Assembly (NCBI GenBank): GCA_018457135.1
Contig: JAGGDU010000179.1
Span: 1 to 64,000, forward strand
DNA length: 64,000 bases
Direction: 5' to 3'
Source of the DNA: Trichodesmium erythraeum GBRTRLIN201
GTDB lineage: Bacteria > Cyanobacteriota > Cyanobacteriia > Cyanobacteriales > Microcoleaceae
Shown: positions 18,817 through 28,465 of the stretch, in pieces
Layout of the letters: each line of letters opens with the position of its first letter
Numbering within the stretch: the first letter of the stretch is position 1
Position numbers and translations under genes: made by a program
Notes under the pieces: generated by a model
What the model saw: the letters and a program-made list of their open reading frames with translations, nothing else
What the model was told of the DNA's origin: nothing
The model's database searches: none

Positions 18817-19437
18817 AGAAACCTCCTAATTAATAGGGCGAAATTTTATTCTCAGGATTTACGCAAAGGTAAGAAATACGATGAGAATTTATCAAATATT
18901 AACTAAATTATAAATGATATACAGCCCTACTCCTGAATTTTTAATAATATTATTTTATTATAAAATCGTAACTTTAAGGTTAAATTTATATTATAAGCTA
19001 TTGCTCAATGTAGGAAGCAAAAGCTATGAATAAATTGAGACAGAATTACTGCAAAAGTAGACTCCCTTAACCACAATAAATATTTTTTTATTTAAACATC
19101 TCTTAACAATTACAGAGGATATAATTTATAACTGCTAAAAGCTTAACACTAAAGGTTAGTTTTTGGATTTAAGACTTGTTTAAATAATAAGTATAACATT
19201 TTTTTTCAATAGGTACAAAATTGAGTCATTGCATATCGGATTCACCTAACTATAATTTCCAGATTTTTCACTTAATTTTAGTCATTATTTAATTCTTCAA
19301 AATTTAATTGTTAAAAATTAAGAACCTGAAAATTTGTAATTGCTAGTAAATCAAAAATATGATAGTATTTTAATAAAAATATAATTTTTTTATTAGCCCC
19401 CATTGATAAGCAAAAAAAATACGGTGGTACTCTTAAT
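18817..19437. other. Divergent spacer, nothing firm
   Basis: About 620 AT-rich bases between the divergent DUF3386 gene and the pseudokinase gene. Near 18852 CAGGATTTACGCAAAGG looks like a decayed end of the AGGACTTACGC MITE family. No other signal seen. Confidence 0.4.
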
Positions 19438-21141
19438 ATGACACAAGACCTTTCCAGTCACGGCTATGAAATTATTAGACAAGTGGAACGTCACCAACAA
19501 GAGGGAGAAGTGACATATCAGGGAATAGCTCTCAAGCAAAACCAAGAAGTTGTTATCAAAGAGTTCCGTTTTGCAGATGATAATGCTAATTGGACAATAT
19601 TTGAAGCTTATGAGCGAGAAGTAGAAATTCTCAAACAACTACAACATCCCCGCATTCCTAACTATATTGATGCCCTAGAAACTTCCGAAGGATTTTGTTT
19701 AATTACAAAATATCAAGAGGGAAAATCTTTGGCAGAAAGAAGAAGTTTTACCCCAGAACAAATTAAACAAATTGCTATTTCAATTTTAGAGATTTTAGTA
19801 TATTTACAAAAGTGTAAACCGCCAATTATTCACGGCAATATTAAACCTGAAAATATATTAGTGACGACTCATATCAACGGTGAAAGATTTCCTACTGCAT
19901 ATTTAATGAATTTTGGTTGCGCACGGAAGGGAATAGAAGAGAATTTTACTGATGGTGTCAGTGGGACATCAGGATTTATGCCTCCAGAACAAGAATTGAA
20001 TGGTACTGTCACTATCAATTCTGACTTATATAGTTTAGGGGTAACTATGATTTGCTTGCTGACAGGTACTTCTAGTAGAGATGTAATTAAATTAATTGAT
20101 CGCAATCATCGCTTTAACCTGAAAAAATTAGCGCCACAACTGAGTGTATTATTTACAATGTGGCTAGAGAAAATGGTATCTCCCAATGGTAAAGATCGCT
20201 TTGAAAATGCAGGAGCGGCTTTAGCAGCACTAAAACCAATACCTGTTTTTGGCGATGCTGCTAATTTTAAGAATGTGGCAATGGCAATGTTACCTGTAAA
20301 AGCATCTGTCATATTGGGATTCGCCAGTATTGCTGCTCTTTCTTTATTGGCGACAACTTTAACAGTTTTTCGTCAACAACCAAACTTAAGGAATTCCCTG
20401 AATAAACAAAAACTTCAGTTGGAAAGAACAACAACAATATTGTCTGGTGACAACTCAGTTGCTAAATTGCGAGCAACTTCAGAATGTTACGGTTGTAACT
20501 TCCGTCGTGCTAATTTTGCAGCTCTCAAACTTGAAGATGCTTATTTGCGAAACGCAGATTTATTTCAAGCTAATTTAAGAGGTGTTGAACTCAGAGGTGC
20601 AAGATTACAAAATGCTAACCTTAAGAAGGCGCAATTGCAAGGCTCAATTTTAATCAAGGCTAAACTCCAGAAAGCAAATTTGTATCGTGCTAGCTTAGAA
20701 GGTGCAAATTTAACTAAGGCAGTTTTAGTCAGTGCTAACCTACGACGAGTGAATTTATCTGGCGCAAATTTGAACTCTACAAATTTGCGTGCTGCTAATT
20801 TTTCTGGTGCTTATCTCCGTGAGGCTAAATTGAGTAGGGCGAATTTAGAAGGAGCTAATTTAAAGAAAGCTAATTTAAGTGGTGCAAATATGAGTCATGC
20901 TAGTCTCCGAGGTGCAGATTTGAGGAGGGCAACTTTAAAAGATGCTAATCTCAAGAGGGTAGATTTAGTGGGAGCAAATTTAGCAGGGGTTACATTCCTG
21001 GATGCCGACCTTCAAGGAGCTAACTTGAAAGGAGCTAATCTAAAAAATGCTAATTTACTGGGTGCAAACTTAGAAAATGTAAATTTGCAAGGTGCTAATT
21101 TGCAAGGTGCAATTATGCCTGATGGTAGTTTTATTGAGTAG
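19438..21141 (+). CDS. Ser/Thr protein kinase-like protein with pentapeptide repeats (predicted pseudokinase)
   Basis: A 567-residue protein: kinase-like domain about 10-270, one transmembrane helix about 288-311, and about 40 tandem pentapeptide repeats of the A(D/N)LxX type from about 345 to the end, expected to form a right-handed quadrilateral beta-helix. The architecture resembles Synechocystis SpkB. The ATP-anchoring Lys is present (K41 in VVIKEF), as is the APE-like MPPEQE, but the catalytic-loop HRD is HGN (132-134) and the DFG motif is NFG (158-160), so both catalytic aspartates are asparagine. The glycine-rich loop is also poor. It is therefore probably inactive or strongly altered as a kinase and may act as a scaffold (inference). 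Confidence 0.88.
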   Translation: MTQDLSSHGYEIIRQVERHQQEGEVTYQGIALKQNQEVVIKEFRFADDNANWTIFEAYEREVEILKQLQHPRIPNYIDALETSEGFCLITKYQEGKSLAERRSFTPEQIKQIAISILEILVYLQKCKPPIIHGNIKPENILVTTHINGERFPTAYLMNFGCARKGIEENFTDGVSGTSGFMPPEQELNGTVTINSDLYSLGVTMICLLTGTSSRDVIKLIDRNHRFNLKKLAPQLSVLFTMWLEKMVSPNGKDRFENAGAALAALKPIPVFGDAANFKNVAMAMLPVKASVILGFASIAALSLLATTLTVFRQQPNLRNSLNKQKLQLERTTTILSGDNSVAKLRATSECYGCNFRRANFAALKLEDAYLRNADLFQANLRGVELRGARLQNANLKKAQLQGSILIKAKLQKANLYRASLEGANLTKAVLVSANLRRVNLSGANLNSTNLRAANFSGAYLREAKLSRANLEGANLKKANLSGANMSHASLRGADLRRATLKDANLKRVDLVGANLAGVTFLDADLQGANLKGANLKNANLLGANLENVNLQGANLQGAIMPDGSFIE

Positions 21142-21307
21142 ATATTTGACTATTTCAGTTATCACTTATCGGTAATTCCTATTGAACCATATGGCGATTT
21201 TTCATCCCTCTAAAAGGGGAAGCTTGGGAACTTAACTTTTGAGTCACTAAACTCCGGCTCTACTCAGTCATAATTTCTTTAATCACAATATTTTGGAGGT
21301 AACAATA
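21142..21307 (+). promoter_or_regulatory. Leader with ribosome-binding site that fixes a GTG start
   Basis: TTTTGGAGGTAACAATAGTG: GGAGGT sits 7-8 bases before GTG at 21308. A TTG at 21293 in the same frame overlaps the ribosome-binding site and is not credible as the start. Confidence 0.75.
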
Positions 21308-22399
21308 GTGAAACTGAATCAAAATCATAAACCAGATCAAGAATTAAATGAAAGCCTTTTTCTGATAACTGCTAAACAAAACTGCACTGATTTTGATTTC
21401 TTAATTGATTATCTGAATAATCATCAAGATGAAGTTGAGTCTGCTCTGAGAAATTATGGTTCTGTGGCTATTAGGGGATATAAAGTGAAAACTCCTGAGC
21501 AGTTTCAAAAAGTGGGATTGAGCATTTTTCCTGAGCTGCGAAATCAATATCCTGGTGGGGCACCTCGTTATAAAGTTGCTGAATATGTCTGGAGTGCTTC
21601 TTCAGTGCCAAGTTATCAGTCAATTTGTGGTCATACAGAGTTATCTTACTCGCCATCAGAACAACCTCCTTACATATTATTTTTTTCACCTCAAGTTGCT
21701 AAAAGTGGGGGTGAAACTCCTATTATTAATATGAAATCGGTTTTATCAGACTTACCTGAACAGTTGCAGCAGAAGTGTTCCCATACCCGTTTGGTAACAA
21801 AGTTTTATTGGGTAAATACACAGAAAAGATTATTTGACGTACGATTATGGAAATGGCCTTGGTTTGGTTTTCCTAAATCTTGGAAGGCTGTCTTTAATAC
21901 TGAGGATAAAAGTTTAGTTGAAAAAAAATGCTTTGATGCAGGGCGACAGATTAAGTGGCTTGCTAATGATGGCTTAATTGCTCATTATCCAATGCCAATA
22001 ATTGGTTCTCATCCGATCACAAAGGAAATTGCCTGGACAGGATTTTTCCCTTGGTTTCATATCTGGGGTGTTTGTATTGATGCATGGTTTGCTGCTAAGT
22101 ATCAAAGAAAATTCAGGAGTTGGTTAGTATTTTTGATCTTATTTTTAATCACGCTTGGGCAAATTTGTCTTGAAAAATTGATTCCAGAAAGGTGCAAATA
22201 TCGAGCTTTGGATGTAGTTTTTGAGGATGGTTCTGATTTGTCTTTTTGGGATGTTTATCATATTGTCAAAAGTTATTGGAAAAATACAGAATTATTTTCC
22301 TGGCAGGAGGGAGATATTGTAATTTTAGATAACTATCGTATGGGGCATGGTAGGCTACCTTTTACTGGAGAAAGACAAGTTTATATAGCCTTCTCCTAG
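21308..22399 (+). CDS. TauD/TfdA-like Fe(II)/2-oxoglutarate dioxygenase, copy 1
   Basis: A 363-residue protein (GTG start chosen from GGAGGT). The iron-binding facial triad is visible: HTE in ICGHTELS (H109, E111) and the distal His in MGHGRLPFTGER (about 347), with the following Arg for 2-oxoglutarate. The N-terminal core DEVESALRNYGSVAIRGY and LFFSPQVAKSGGETPIINM are typical of the superfamily. Unusual is an insert of roughly 150 residues that includes WKWPWFGFPKSWKAVF and a strongly hydrophobic run RSWLVFLILFLITLGQICLE that could anchor or bury in a membrane. The substrate is unknown. It is the first of a tandem pair; copy 2 starts 139 bases downstream. Confidence 0.85.
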   Translation: MKLNQNHKPDQELNESLFLITAKQNCTDFDFLIDYLNNHQDEVESALRNYGSVAIRGYKVKTPEQFQKVGLSIFPELRNQYPGGAPRYKVAEYVWSASSVPSYQSICGHTELSYSPSEQPPYILFFSPQVAKSGGETPIINMKSVLSDLPEQLQQKCSHTRLVTKFYWVNTQKRLFDVRLWKWPWFGFPKSWKAVFNTEDKSLVEKKCFDAGRQIKWLANDGLIAHYPMPIIGSHPITKEIAWTGFFPWFHIWGVCIDAWFAAKYQRKFRSWLVFLILFLITLGQICLEKLIPERCKYRALDVVFEDGSDLSFWDVYHIVKSYWKNTELFSWQEGDIVILDNYRMGHGRLPFTGERQVYIAFS

Positions 22400-22538
22400 T
22401 TCTACTAAAGCTAGAATAGTTTAGGGAAATTTTTAAGCCCCCAACTACTTACTGCCAAGGTCACCCTCGGCAAAGGCTAGTTTTTATTAAGCTGAAATCA
22501 TCAATTTTCTTGATGGTAATATTTTGGAGGTAACCACA

Positions 22539-23636
22539 GTGAAACTGAATCAAAATCATAAACCAGATAAAGAATTAAATGAAAGCCTTTTTCTAATAAC
22601 TGCTAAACAAAACTGCGCTGATTTTGATTTCTTAATTGATTATCTGAATAATCATCAAGACGAAGTCGAGTCTGCTCTAAAAAATTATGGTGCTGTAGCT
22701 ATTAGGGGATATGAAGTAAAAACTCCTGAGCAGTTTCAACAGGTAGGATTGAGGATTTTTCCTGAGCTGCAAAATCAATATCCTGGTGGGGCACCTCGTC
22801 ATCAAATTACTGAATATGTCTGGACTGCTTCTGAATTACCAAGTTATCTAACAATTTCTGGTCATACAGAATTGTCTAACTCCCCATCAAACCAACCTCA
22901 TTATATATTGTTTTTTTGCCCTCAAGTTGCTAAAAGTGGCGGTGAAACTCCAGTTATTGATATGAAATCGGTTTTATCAGATTTACCTGAACAGTTACAG
23001 CAGAAGTGTTCCCATACCCGTTTGGTAACAAAGTTTTATTGGGTAAATACACAGAAAAGATTATTTGACGTACGATTATGGAAATGGCCTTGGTTTCGTT
23101 TTCCTAAATCTTGGAAGGCTGTATTTAACACTGAGGATAAAAGTTTAGTTGAGGCGAAATGCTTTGAGACAGGACGACAGACTGAGTGGCTTATTAATGA
23201 TGATTTAATTTCTTGTTGTCCAATGGAGATAGTTACCTCTCATCCTATGACCTCAGAAACTCTCTGGAATGGATGGTTCCCTCGGTTTCATATATGGGGT
23301 ACTTCTATTGAAGCGTGGTTTGTTGCTAAGTCCCAAGGATCATTCAGGAGTTGGTTGGTATTTTTCCTCTTATTTTTGATCACGTTTTTGCAAATTTGTG
23401 TCGAAAAAATTATTCCACAACAGCGCAAATATCGATATTTGGATGTAGTGTTTGAAGATGGTTCCGATTTATCTTTTTGGGATGTTTATCATATTGTTAA
23501 GAGTTACTGGAAAAATGCAGAATTATTTTCCTGGCAGGAGGGAGATATTGTAATTTTAGATAACTATCGTATGGGGCATGGTAGGCTACCTTTTACCGGA
23601 AAAAGAAAAGTTTATATAGCCTTCTCTTCACTCTAG
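22539..23636 (+). CDS. TauD/TfdA-like Fe(II)/2-oxoglutarate dioxygenase, copy 2
   Basis: A 365-residue paralogue of the preceding gene, with the same leader (TTTTGGAGGTAACCACAGTG) and GTG start. The triad HTE (SGHTELSNSP) and distal HGRLPFTGKRK are kept. Identity to copy 1 is uneven: long blocks are identical or nearly so at DNA level (first about 180 bases; VLSDLPEQLQQKCSHTRLVTK through the Trp-rich insert; the last about 150 bases), while the part around LINDDLISCCPMEIV and the hydrophobic run (RSWLVFFLLFLITFLQICVE) have diverged. That pattern suggests a recent duplication or gene conversion with diversification of the putative substrate region. Confidence 0.85.
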   Translation: MKLNQNHKPDKELNESLFLITAKQNCADFDFLIDYLNNHQDEVESALKNYGAVAIRGYEVKTPEQFQQVGLRIFPELQNQYPGGAPRHQITEYVWTASELPSYLTISGHTELSNSPSNQPHYILFFCPQVAKSGGETPVIDMKSVLSDLPEQLQQKCSHTRLVTKFYWVNTQKRLFDVRLWKWPWFRFPKSWKAVFNTEDKSLVEAKCFETGRQTEWLINDDLISCCPMEIVTSHPMTSETLWNGWFPRFHIWGTSIEAWFVAKSQGSFRSWLVFFLLFLITFLQICVEKIIPQQRKYRYLDVVFEDGSDLSFWDVYHIVKSYWKNAELFSWQEGDIVILDNYRMGHGRLPFTGKRKVYIAFSSL

Positions 23637-23718
23637 TAATTTTTAATAGTTAAGGAAAATTTTATTTCCCACGAGCTATTTACTGCCAAAGCCATCCTTG
23701 GGAAAGATTAGTTTTTCT

Positions 23719-24660
23719 TTACCTCAAATCATCAATAACATAAGTATCAGGATTGTTATATCCTAATTCCTTAGGATACTGCATTGCTACTCCTAAAATA
23801 TCAATTTTAAACCCCATATTTAATATTTGAATGTATGCTTGTTGACGAGCTGTATTGACTCCAGCTACAAGTTTAGACATGCCAATAATATTGCTAAATG
23901 TTTCACATTCATTCAATAATTTTGCAAAGCGATCGCTCCCTTTTTTTCCTGAATTAACTGCACCAAATTTAATATAGCAAGTATCACTTCCTGCTTCGGT
24001 ACCTGCACCATAATGACAAACAGCAAATCCTTCTAAATTACTATTTTCCCAAATAAATAAAGTATCTCCTAATCTTTTATTTTCCACCGCTAAAATTTCT
24101 GATTGTAAATCTAATCCGGAATAAATATTATTAGTTAATTCTTGGCTAGCTTGTAAATAGTTTTTTTGTTGTTCTGGGGAAATTTGTGAATACCTAATGC
24201 TTTTTAATTGCTGCTGTTTTTGAGAAACAGATTTAGTGCAAATGCTAGTTAAAAAATGTGGCATAAAACCAAATTTTTGATAAAAATGTAAATGTTTGGG
24301 ACTTTGAGAAAATGTAAAGAAGCAAATATGTTGAGTTTGCCAATTTCTCAAGCATTCCATTGTTGCTGACATCAATTTTTTACCTACTCCTTGATTCCAA
24401 AAATTTGGATGTACTGATAAAGGTCCAAAAAAACCAAAACTCCCCCATTTAGAGATAAAGTTAGAACCTACTAATTGACCGTCTATTTCTGCGGCTAAAG
24501 CTGCTTTTGGCTCTGTATACCAACGCTGCATATAGTATCTATCACCAAAGAATTTTATCGGGTCTGGTAAACCTATAAATGTACCAAAAGCTAATCGAAA
24601 TATTTTGTCAGCTTCAGACAATTCTTGTTCTTGAAGTAAGCGAATATTAATTTTATTCAT
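23719..24660 (-). CDS. GNAT family N-acetyltransferase
   Basis: About 313 residues from ATG at 24660 (MNKINIRLLQ), preferred because the GNAT fold begins there; an ATG 13 codons upstream (24699) adds a tail with no domain. The acetyl-CoA motif A is LSVHPNFWNQGVGKKLMSATMECL, followed by HICFFTFSQSPKHLHFYQKFGF (motif B). The C-terminal half (about 170 residues) includes GFAVCHYGAGTEAGSDTCYIKFGAV, a second GNAT-like half as seen in several cyanobacterial acetyltransferases. The substrate is unknown. It is convergent with dioxygenase copy 2, with only 82 bases between. Confidence 0.85.
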   Translation of the reverse strand: MNKINIRLLQEQELSEADKIFRLAFGTFIGLPDPIKFFGDRYYMQRWYTEPKAALAAEIDGQLVGSNFISKWGSFGFFGPLSVHPNFWNQGVGKKLMSATMECLRNWQTQHICFFTFSQSPKHLHFYQKFGFMPHFLTSICTKSVSQKQQQLKSIRYSQISPEQQKNYLQASQELTNNIYSGLDLQSEILAVENKRLGDTLFIWENSNLEGFAVCHYGAGTEAGSDTCYIKFGAVNSGKKGSDRFAKLLNECETFSNIIGMSKLVAGVNTARQQAYIQILNMGFKIDILGVAMQYPKELGYNNPDTYVIDDLR

Positions 24661-24891
24661 GATTTTTTTTTGATTATTTGGTCGCCAAAATAATGTCAAT
24701 TTTTAGTAAAACTCGAAACTTAATGATGATCAAATGTAGCCTTTAAGTAAAAATATATCAAATATCAACAAACTAGACTTATTGCCCAAAATAGAATTAT
24801 GATTGAAAAATTTTGACTTAAGAGAAATCTTTGACATATAATAACGACGATTATAGATTTAATTTTACCCCAGTACATGGAGATTTAGGCC

Positions 24892-25530
24892 TTGGGTATA
24901 GAACTGCGCAGTTATGTATTTATAGACAACTTGCAACCTCAGCACGCCGCCTATATTGGTACAGTAGCCCTTGGCTTTTTACCACTACCAGGTGATACCT
25001 CTCTATGGATAGAAATTTCTCCTGGTATTGAAATTAATCGTATTACAGATGTAGCTCTCAAATCTAACTCTGTGCGACCAGGGGTACAATTTGTGGAGCG
25101 ACTTTATGGTTTGTTGGAAATTCATTCCAGTCGTCAGGGAGATACAAAAGCTGCTGGTCAAGCAATTTTGCAATCTTTAGAGGTTATTGAAAGCGATCGC
25201 CTGAAACCTCGTATTATCTCTAGTCAGGTGATCCGTAATATTGACTCTCACCAAGCACAGTTAATTAATCGTAATCGTCGTGGCCAAATGATTTTAGGTG
25301 GCCAAACTCTCTATGTTTTAGAAGTCCAACCTGCCGCCTATGCTGCTTTAGCAGCCAATGAAGCAGAAAAAGCTGCTTTAATTAATATTTTACAAATTCA
25401 AGCCGTAGGTAGTTTTGGACGACTTTATTTGGGAGGAGAAGAACGGGATATTTTGGCAGGTTCTCAAGCAGCTTTGGAGGCCATGAAAAATGTTTCGGGT
25501 CGAGAACATTTTGACCAACGCCAAGAATAA
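24892..25530 (+). CDS. ccmP: Carboxysome shell protein CcmP (tandem BMC domain)
   Basis: A 212-residue double-BMC shell protein. The first BMC domain spans about 1-105 ([25 protein letters not shown]...) and the second about 106-205 ([28 protein letters not shown]...[14 protein letters not shown]). These signatures match cyanobacterial beta-carboxysome CcmP, whose trimers stack into a nanocompartment with a gated pore thought to pass larger Calvin-cycle metabolites. Start is TTG at 24892: the only upstream ATG (24873) is followed by a stop, and GGAG lies about 10 bases before the TTG. As is usual for ccmP it is away from the main ccm operon. Confidence 0.93.
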   Translation: MGIELRSYVFIDNLQPQHAAYIGTVALGFLPLPGDTSLWIEISPGIEINRITDVALKSNSVRPGVQFVERLYGLLEIHSSRQGDTKAAGQAILQSLEVIESDRLKPRIISSQVIRNIDSHQAQLINRNRRGQMILGGQTLYVLEVQPAAYAALAANEAEKAALINILQIQAVGSFGRLYLGGEERDILAGSQAALEAMKNVSGREHFDQRQE

Positions 25531-25899
25531 ATTAACTAATAGAAGATTCTAGATTAATCTTTCAGGTAGGTTGTAGTTGATGAATCAAGCTTAACACGCC
25601 AGCTAGAACCTTTTGATTAACCCTCAGAATTCTACAGACAAAGTGTGATCCTATTTCCTATCTCTTCATCTTCCCTAATTCTTCTTAGATGCCTTATTTT
25701 TCTGACTTGATTAGTTAAATCTACAGATTTATTTAGACAAAAATTATAATCTAATGTACAATATAAATGATGATATTTTGTAATAAAATATTAACCATGC
25801 TAAGTAGTATACTAATTATTAGATATAGATATTAAAATTTTGAGAATGCTAATTTTGTTGAAAATTGTTCCTTAGATACAAATTGCTAAAAAATTAACA
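25531..25899. other. Spacer, nothing recognised
   Basis: AT-rich spacer between ccmP and the receiver gene; I see no RNA gene or clear terminator. Confidence 0.4.
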
Positions 25900-26298
25900 A
25901 TGTCCGAAAAACTTAATTTAATGGTAGTTGATGATGAACCTAATAACTTGGATTTATTGTACCGGACTTTTCGACGTCAATTTAAAGTTTTCAGGGCAGA
26001 AAATGCTAGGATAGCTATGGAAATTTTGGAAACCCAGGGGGAAATGGCTGTTATTATTTCTGACCAAAGTATGCCAGATATGACAGGTATTCAATTTCTC
26101 ATAAAAACAAGAGAGAGCTTTCCTGATACCATTAGAATTTTATTAAGTGGTTATGAGCAAGAAGAAATAAATTCTGTTGAAAATGATATACAACAAGCTG
26201 ATATTTTTAAATGTGTAACTAAACCTTTTTCTCCTCAAGAACTCAAGGATGTGCTTCAAGAATGTTTGGAAATATATAAAACCAAGAAAAGTTTATAG
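25900..26298 (+). CDS. Single-domain response regulator (CheY-like receiver)
   Basis: A 132-residue lone receiver domain. Acidic pocket VDDEPNN, phospho-acceptor Asp in IISDQSMPDMTG, the switch Ser in LLSGYEQEE and the conserved Lys in VTKPFSPQEL are all present. With no output domain it must act by protein contact or in a phosphorelay, as CheY/Spo0F-type proteins do. The SDQSMPDMTG block and the tail LKDVLQECLEIYKT are typical of receivers that precede HD-GYP or cyclase domains, so it may be a split-off input module (inference). No kinase gene is adjacent. Confidence 0.9.
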   Translation: MSEKLNLMVVDDEPNNLDLLYRTFRRQFKVFRAENARIAMEILETQGEMAVIISDQSMPDMTGIQFLIKTRESFPDTIRILLSGYEQEEINSVENDIQQADIFKCVTKPFSPQELKDVLQECLEIYKTKKSL

Positions 26299-26549
26299 AA
26301 AAAGATAGGGAATAAGGAATAGGAAAAGACACAATTTTCAAATTATCCTTAACCATAACTTGAGAAGTATAAATACCGATACAACCGCTTCTATTAACTA
26401 ATTTATATTTCTAATTTGATTCCAGCTTGAAGATTTAATTACCACATAAATATCTTAATACTTATTTCACTTTTTTACTCTAAGTATAAAATAACTGAAA
26501 CTAAAAAAAACGTGCCTTGCTATTAACCTAACTAGGAGATAAATTATAA

Positions 26550-28277
26550 ATGCTGAGACTGGAAAATATAAGTAAGATATATCCTACAGGTGTCATTCTT
26601 AAAGATGTTAACTGGGAAGTAAAACCAGGAGACCGCATTGGCTTAGTGGGTGTTAATGGAGCTGGAAAATCAACTCAATTAAAAATTATTACTGGAGAAA
26701 TAGAACCTACTTCTGGAGAAGTTATTCGCCCTGCAAATTTACACATTGCTTATCTAACTCAAGAATTTGAAGTAAATCCTAATCGTACAGTTAGAGAGGA
26801 ATTTTGGACCGTATTTATAGAGGCTAATAAAATACACGAATCTCTTCTACAAGTACAGAGAGAAATGGAAATTGCTACTCCAGAAAAATTAGATGAACTT
26901 ATTCATAAATTAGACCGTTTACAACGACAATTTGAAGCTTTAAATGGTTATGGATTAGATGCAGAAATTGAAAAAATATTGCCCGAAATGGGGTTTGAAT
27001 CTGATGATGGCGATCGCTTAGTTAGTGCTTTTAGTGGTGGTTGGCAAATGCGGATGAGTTTAGGAAAAATTCTTTTGCAAAAGCCAGATGTATTACTCTT
27101 AGATGAACCGACTAACCATCTAGATTTAGAAACAATTGAGTGGCTAGAAAATTATTTAAAAAATTTAGCAACTCCTATGGTGATAGTTTCCCATGACAGA
27201 GAATTTCTTGACCGCCTTTGTACTCAAATTGTGGAAACTGAAAGAGGAGTTTCTACCACTTATTTAGGTAATTATTCAACTTATTTAGAACAAAAATCAG
27301 AAAATAAAGCTGCACAACTTAGCACTTATGAACGACAACAAAAAGAAATAGAAAAACAACAAACTTTTATAGAACACTTTCGTGCTAGTGCTACTCGTAG
27401 TACTCAAGCAAAAAGCAGAGAAAAACAATTAGAAAAAATAGAACTTATAGAAGCTCCTACAGTAGGATTAAAAACTTTAACTTTCCATTTTCCACCAGCA
27501 CCTCGTAGTGGTAGAGAAGTTGCAGTCATTAAAGATTTAGTTCATACTTATGGTGATAAAATTCTCTTTTTAGGAGCAAACTTAGAAATAGAAAGGGGAG
27601 ATAGAATTGCTTTTTTAGGGTTGAATGGCTGTGGTAAATCTACTTTACTTCGGATGATTATGGGATTAGAAAAACCCACAGAAGGTATAGTAGAATTAGG
27701 TAAATATAATGTTATACCTAGTTACTTTGAGCAAAACCAAGCAGAAGCTTTAGACTTAACAAAAACTGTGATAAACATTATCCATGATGAAGTGCCAGAT
27801 TGGAAAAATGAAGAAGTAAGAACTTTACTTGGTAATTTCTTGTTTAGTGGTGATACAGTATTTAAAAAAGTAGCTGCTTTGAGTGGTGGAGAAAAAGCAC
27901 GTTTAGCTTTAGCAAAAATGCTTCTTAAACCAGGAAATTTTATGTTATTAGATGAGCCGACAAATCATCTAGATATTCCAGCAAAGGAAATGTTGGAATC
28001 AGCACTAAAAAATTATGATGGAACTGTAATTATTGTTTCCCACGACCGTTACTTTATCTCTCAAGTAGCTAACAAAATTGTAGAAATCAGAGATGGTGAA
28101 TTTTATACTTACTTAGGAGACTATCATTATTATATAGATAAACTTGAGTCAGAAAAAGAATTAGAAAGGTTAGCAAAAATAACTGCAGAAAAAGCTGCTA
28201 AAAAAGCTCAAAAAGCTGCTAAGAAAAAACAGAAAAAAAAGAAAGTAAAAAATCAAACACCCCCTGAAAAATCCTAA
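26550..28277 (+). CDS. ABC-F family ATPase (Uup/EttA-like)
   Basis: A 575-residue soluble protein with two ABC cassettes and no membrane helices. Cassette 1: Walker A GVNGAGKST, signature SGGWQM, Walker B LLLDEPTNHLD. A charged linker of the ABC-F type follows (AAQLSTYERQQKEIEKQQTFIEHFRA). Cassette 2: GLNGCGKST, SGGEKAR, MLLDEPTNHLD. It ends in a Lys/Ala-rich tail (EKAAKKAQKAAKKKQKKKKVKN). ABC-F proteins bind the ribosome E site and relieve stalled translation or confer resistance to ribosome-targeting antibiotics; which role applies here cannot be told. ATG with TAGGAGATAA upstream. Confidence 0.93.
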   Translation: MLRLENISKIYPTGVILKDVNWEVKPGDRIGLVGVNGAGKSTQLKIITGEIEPTSGEVIRPANLHIAYLTQEFEVNPNRTVREEFWTVFIEANKIHESLLQVQREMEIATPEKLDELIHKLDRLQRQFEALNGYGLDAEIEKILPEMGFESDDGDRLVSAFSGGWQMRMSLGKILLQKPDVLLLDEPTNHLDLETIEWLENYLKNLATPMVIVSHDREFLDRLCTQIVETERGVSTTYLGNYSTYLEQKSENKAAQLSTYERQQKEIEKQQTFIEHFRASATRSTQAKSREKQLEKIELIEAPTVGLKTLTFHFPPAPRSGREVAVIKDLVHTYGDKILFLGANLEIERGDRIAFLGLNGCGKSTLLRMIMGLEKPTEGIVELGKYNVIPSYFEQNQAEALDLTKTVINIIHDEVPDWKNEEVRTLLGNFLFSGDTVFKKVAALSGGEKARLALAKMLLKPGNFMLLDEPTNHLDIPAKEMLESALKNYDGTVIIVSHDRYFISQVANKIVEIRDGEFYTYLGDYHYYIDKLESEKELERLAKITAEKAAKKAQKAAKKKQKKKKVKNQTPPEKS

Positions 28278-28465
28278 CAAGAAAATCAAAAAGTAATACA
28301 ATAAAGAAAGGTTTAACCAAAGAAATTATTTCAAAGTATACTTAGTTAAATCTGTATTGATTGTAACTAGGAAATCTAATAACTGTATACCTGTATTTAT
28401 AGATAAAACTTATGGCTTTAAACTTCATTCAATATTCAGTTTAGTCTTTCAGTAGGATTTTAATT
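28278..28465. other. Short spacer
   Basis: No recognisable signal between the ABC-F gene and the secreted hypothetical gene. Confidence 0.3.

Larger units (their letters stand above)
21290..23750 (+). repeat. Tandem duplication unit of about 1.2 kb (two copies)
   Basis: The repeat covers the leader, the dioxygenase gene and about 80 bases after it: ACTACTTACTGCCAAGGTCA (from about 22445) is echoed by GCTATTTACTGCCAAAGCCA (from about 23674), followed in both by TTAGTTTTT and AAATCATCAAT. The second echo runs into the 3' end of the convergent acetyltransferase gene. Confidence 0.7.
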
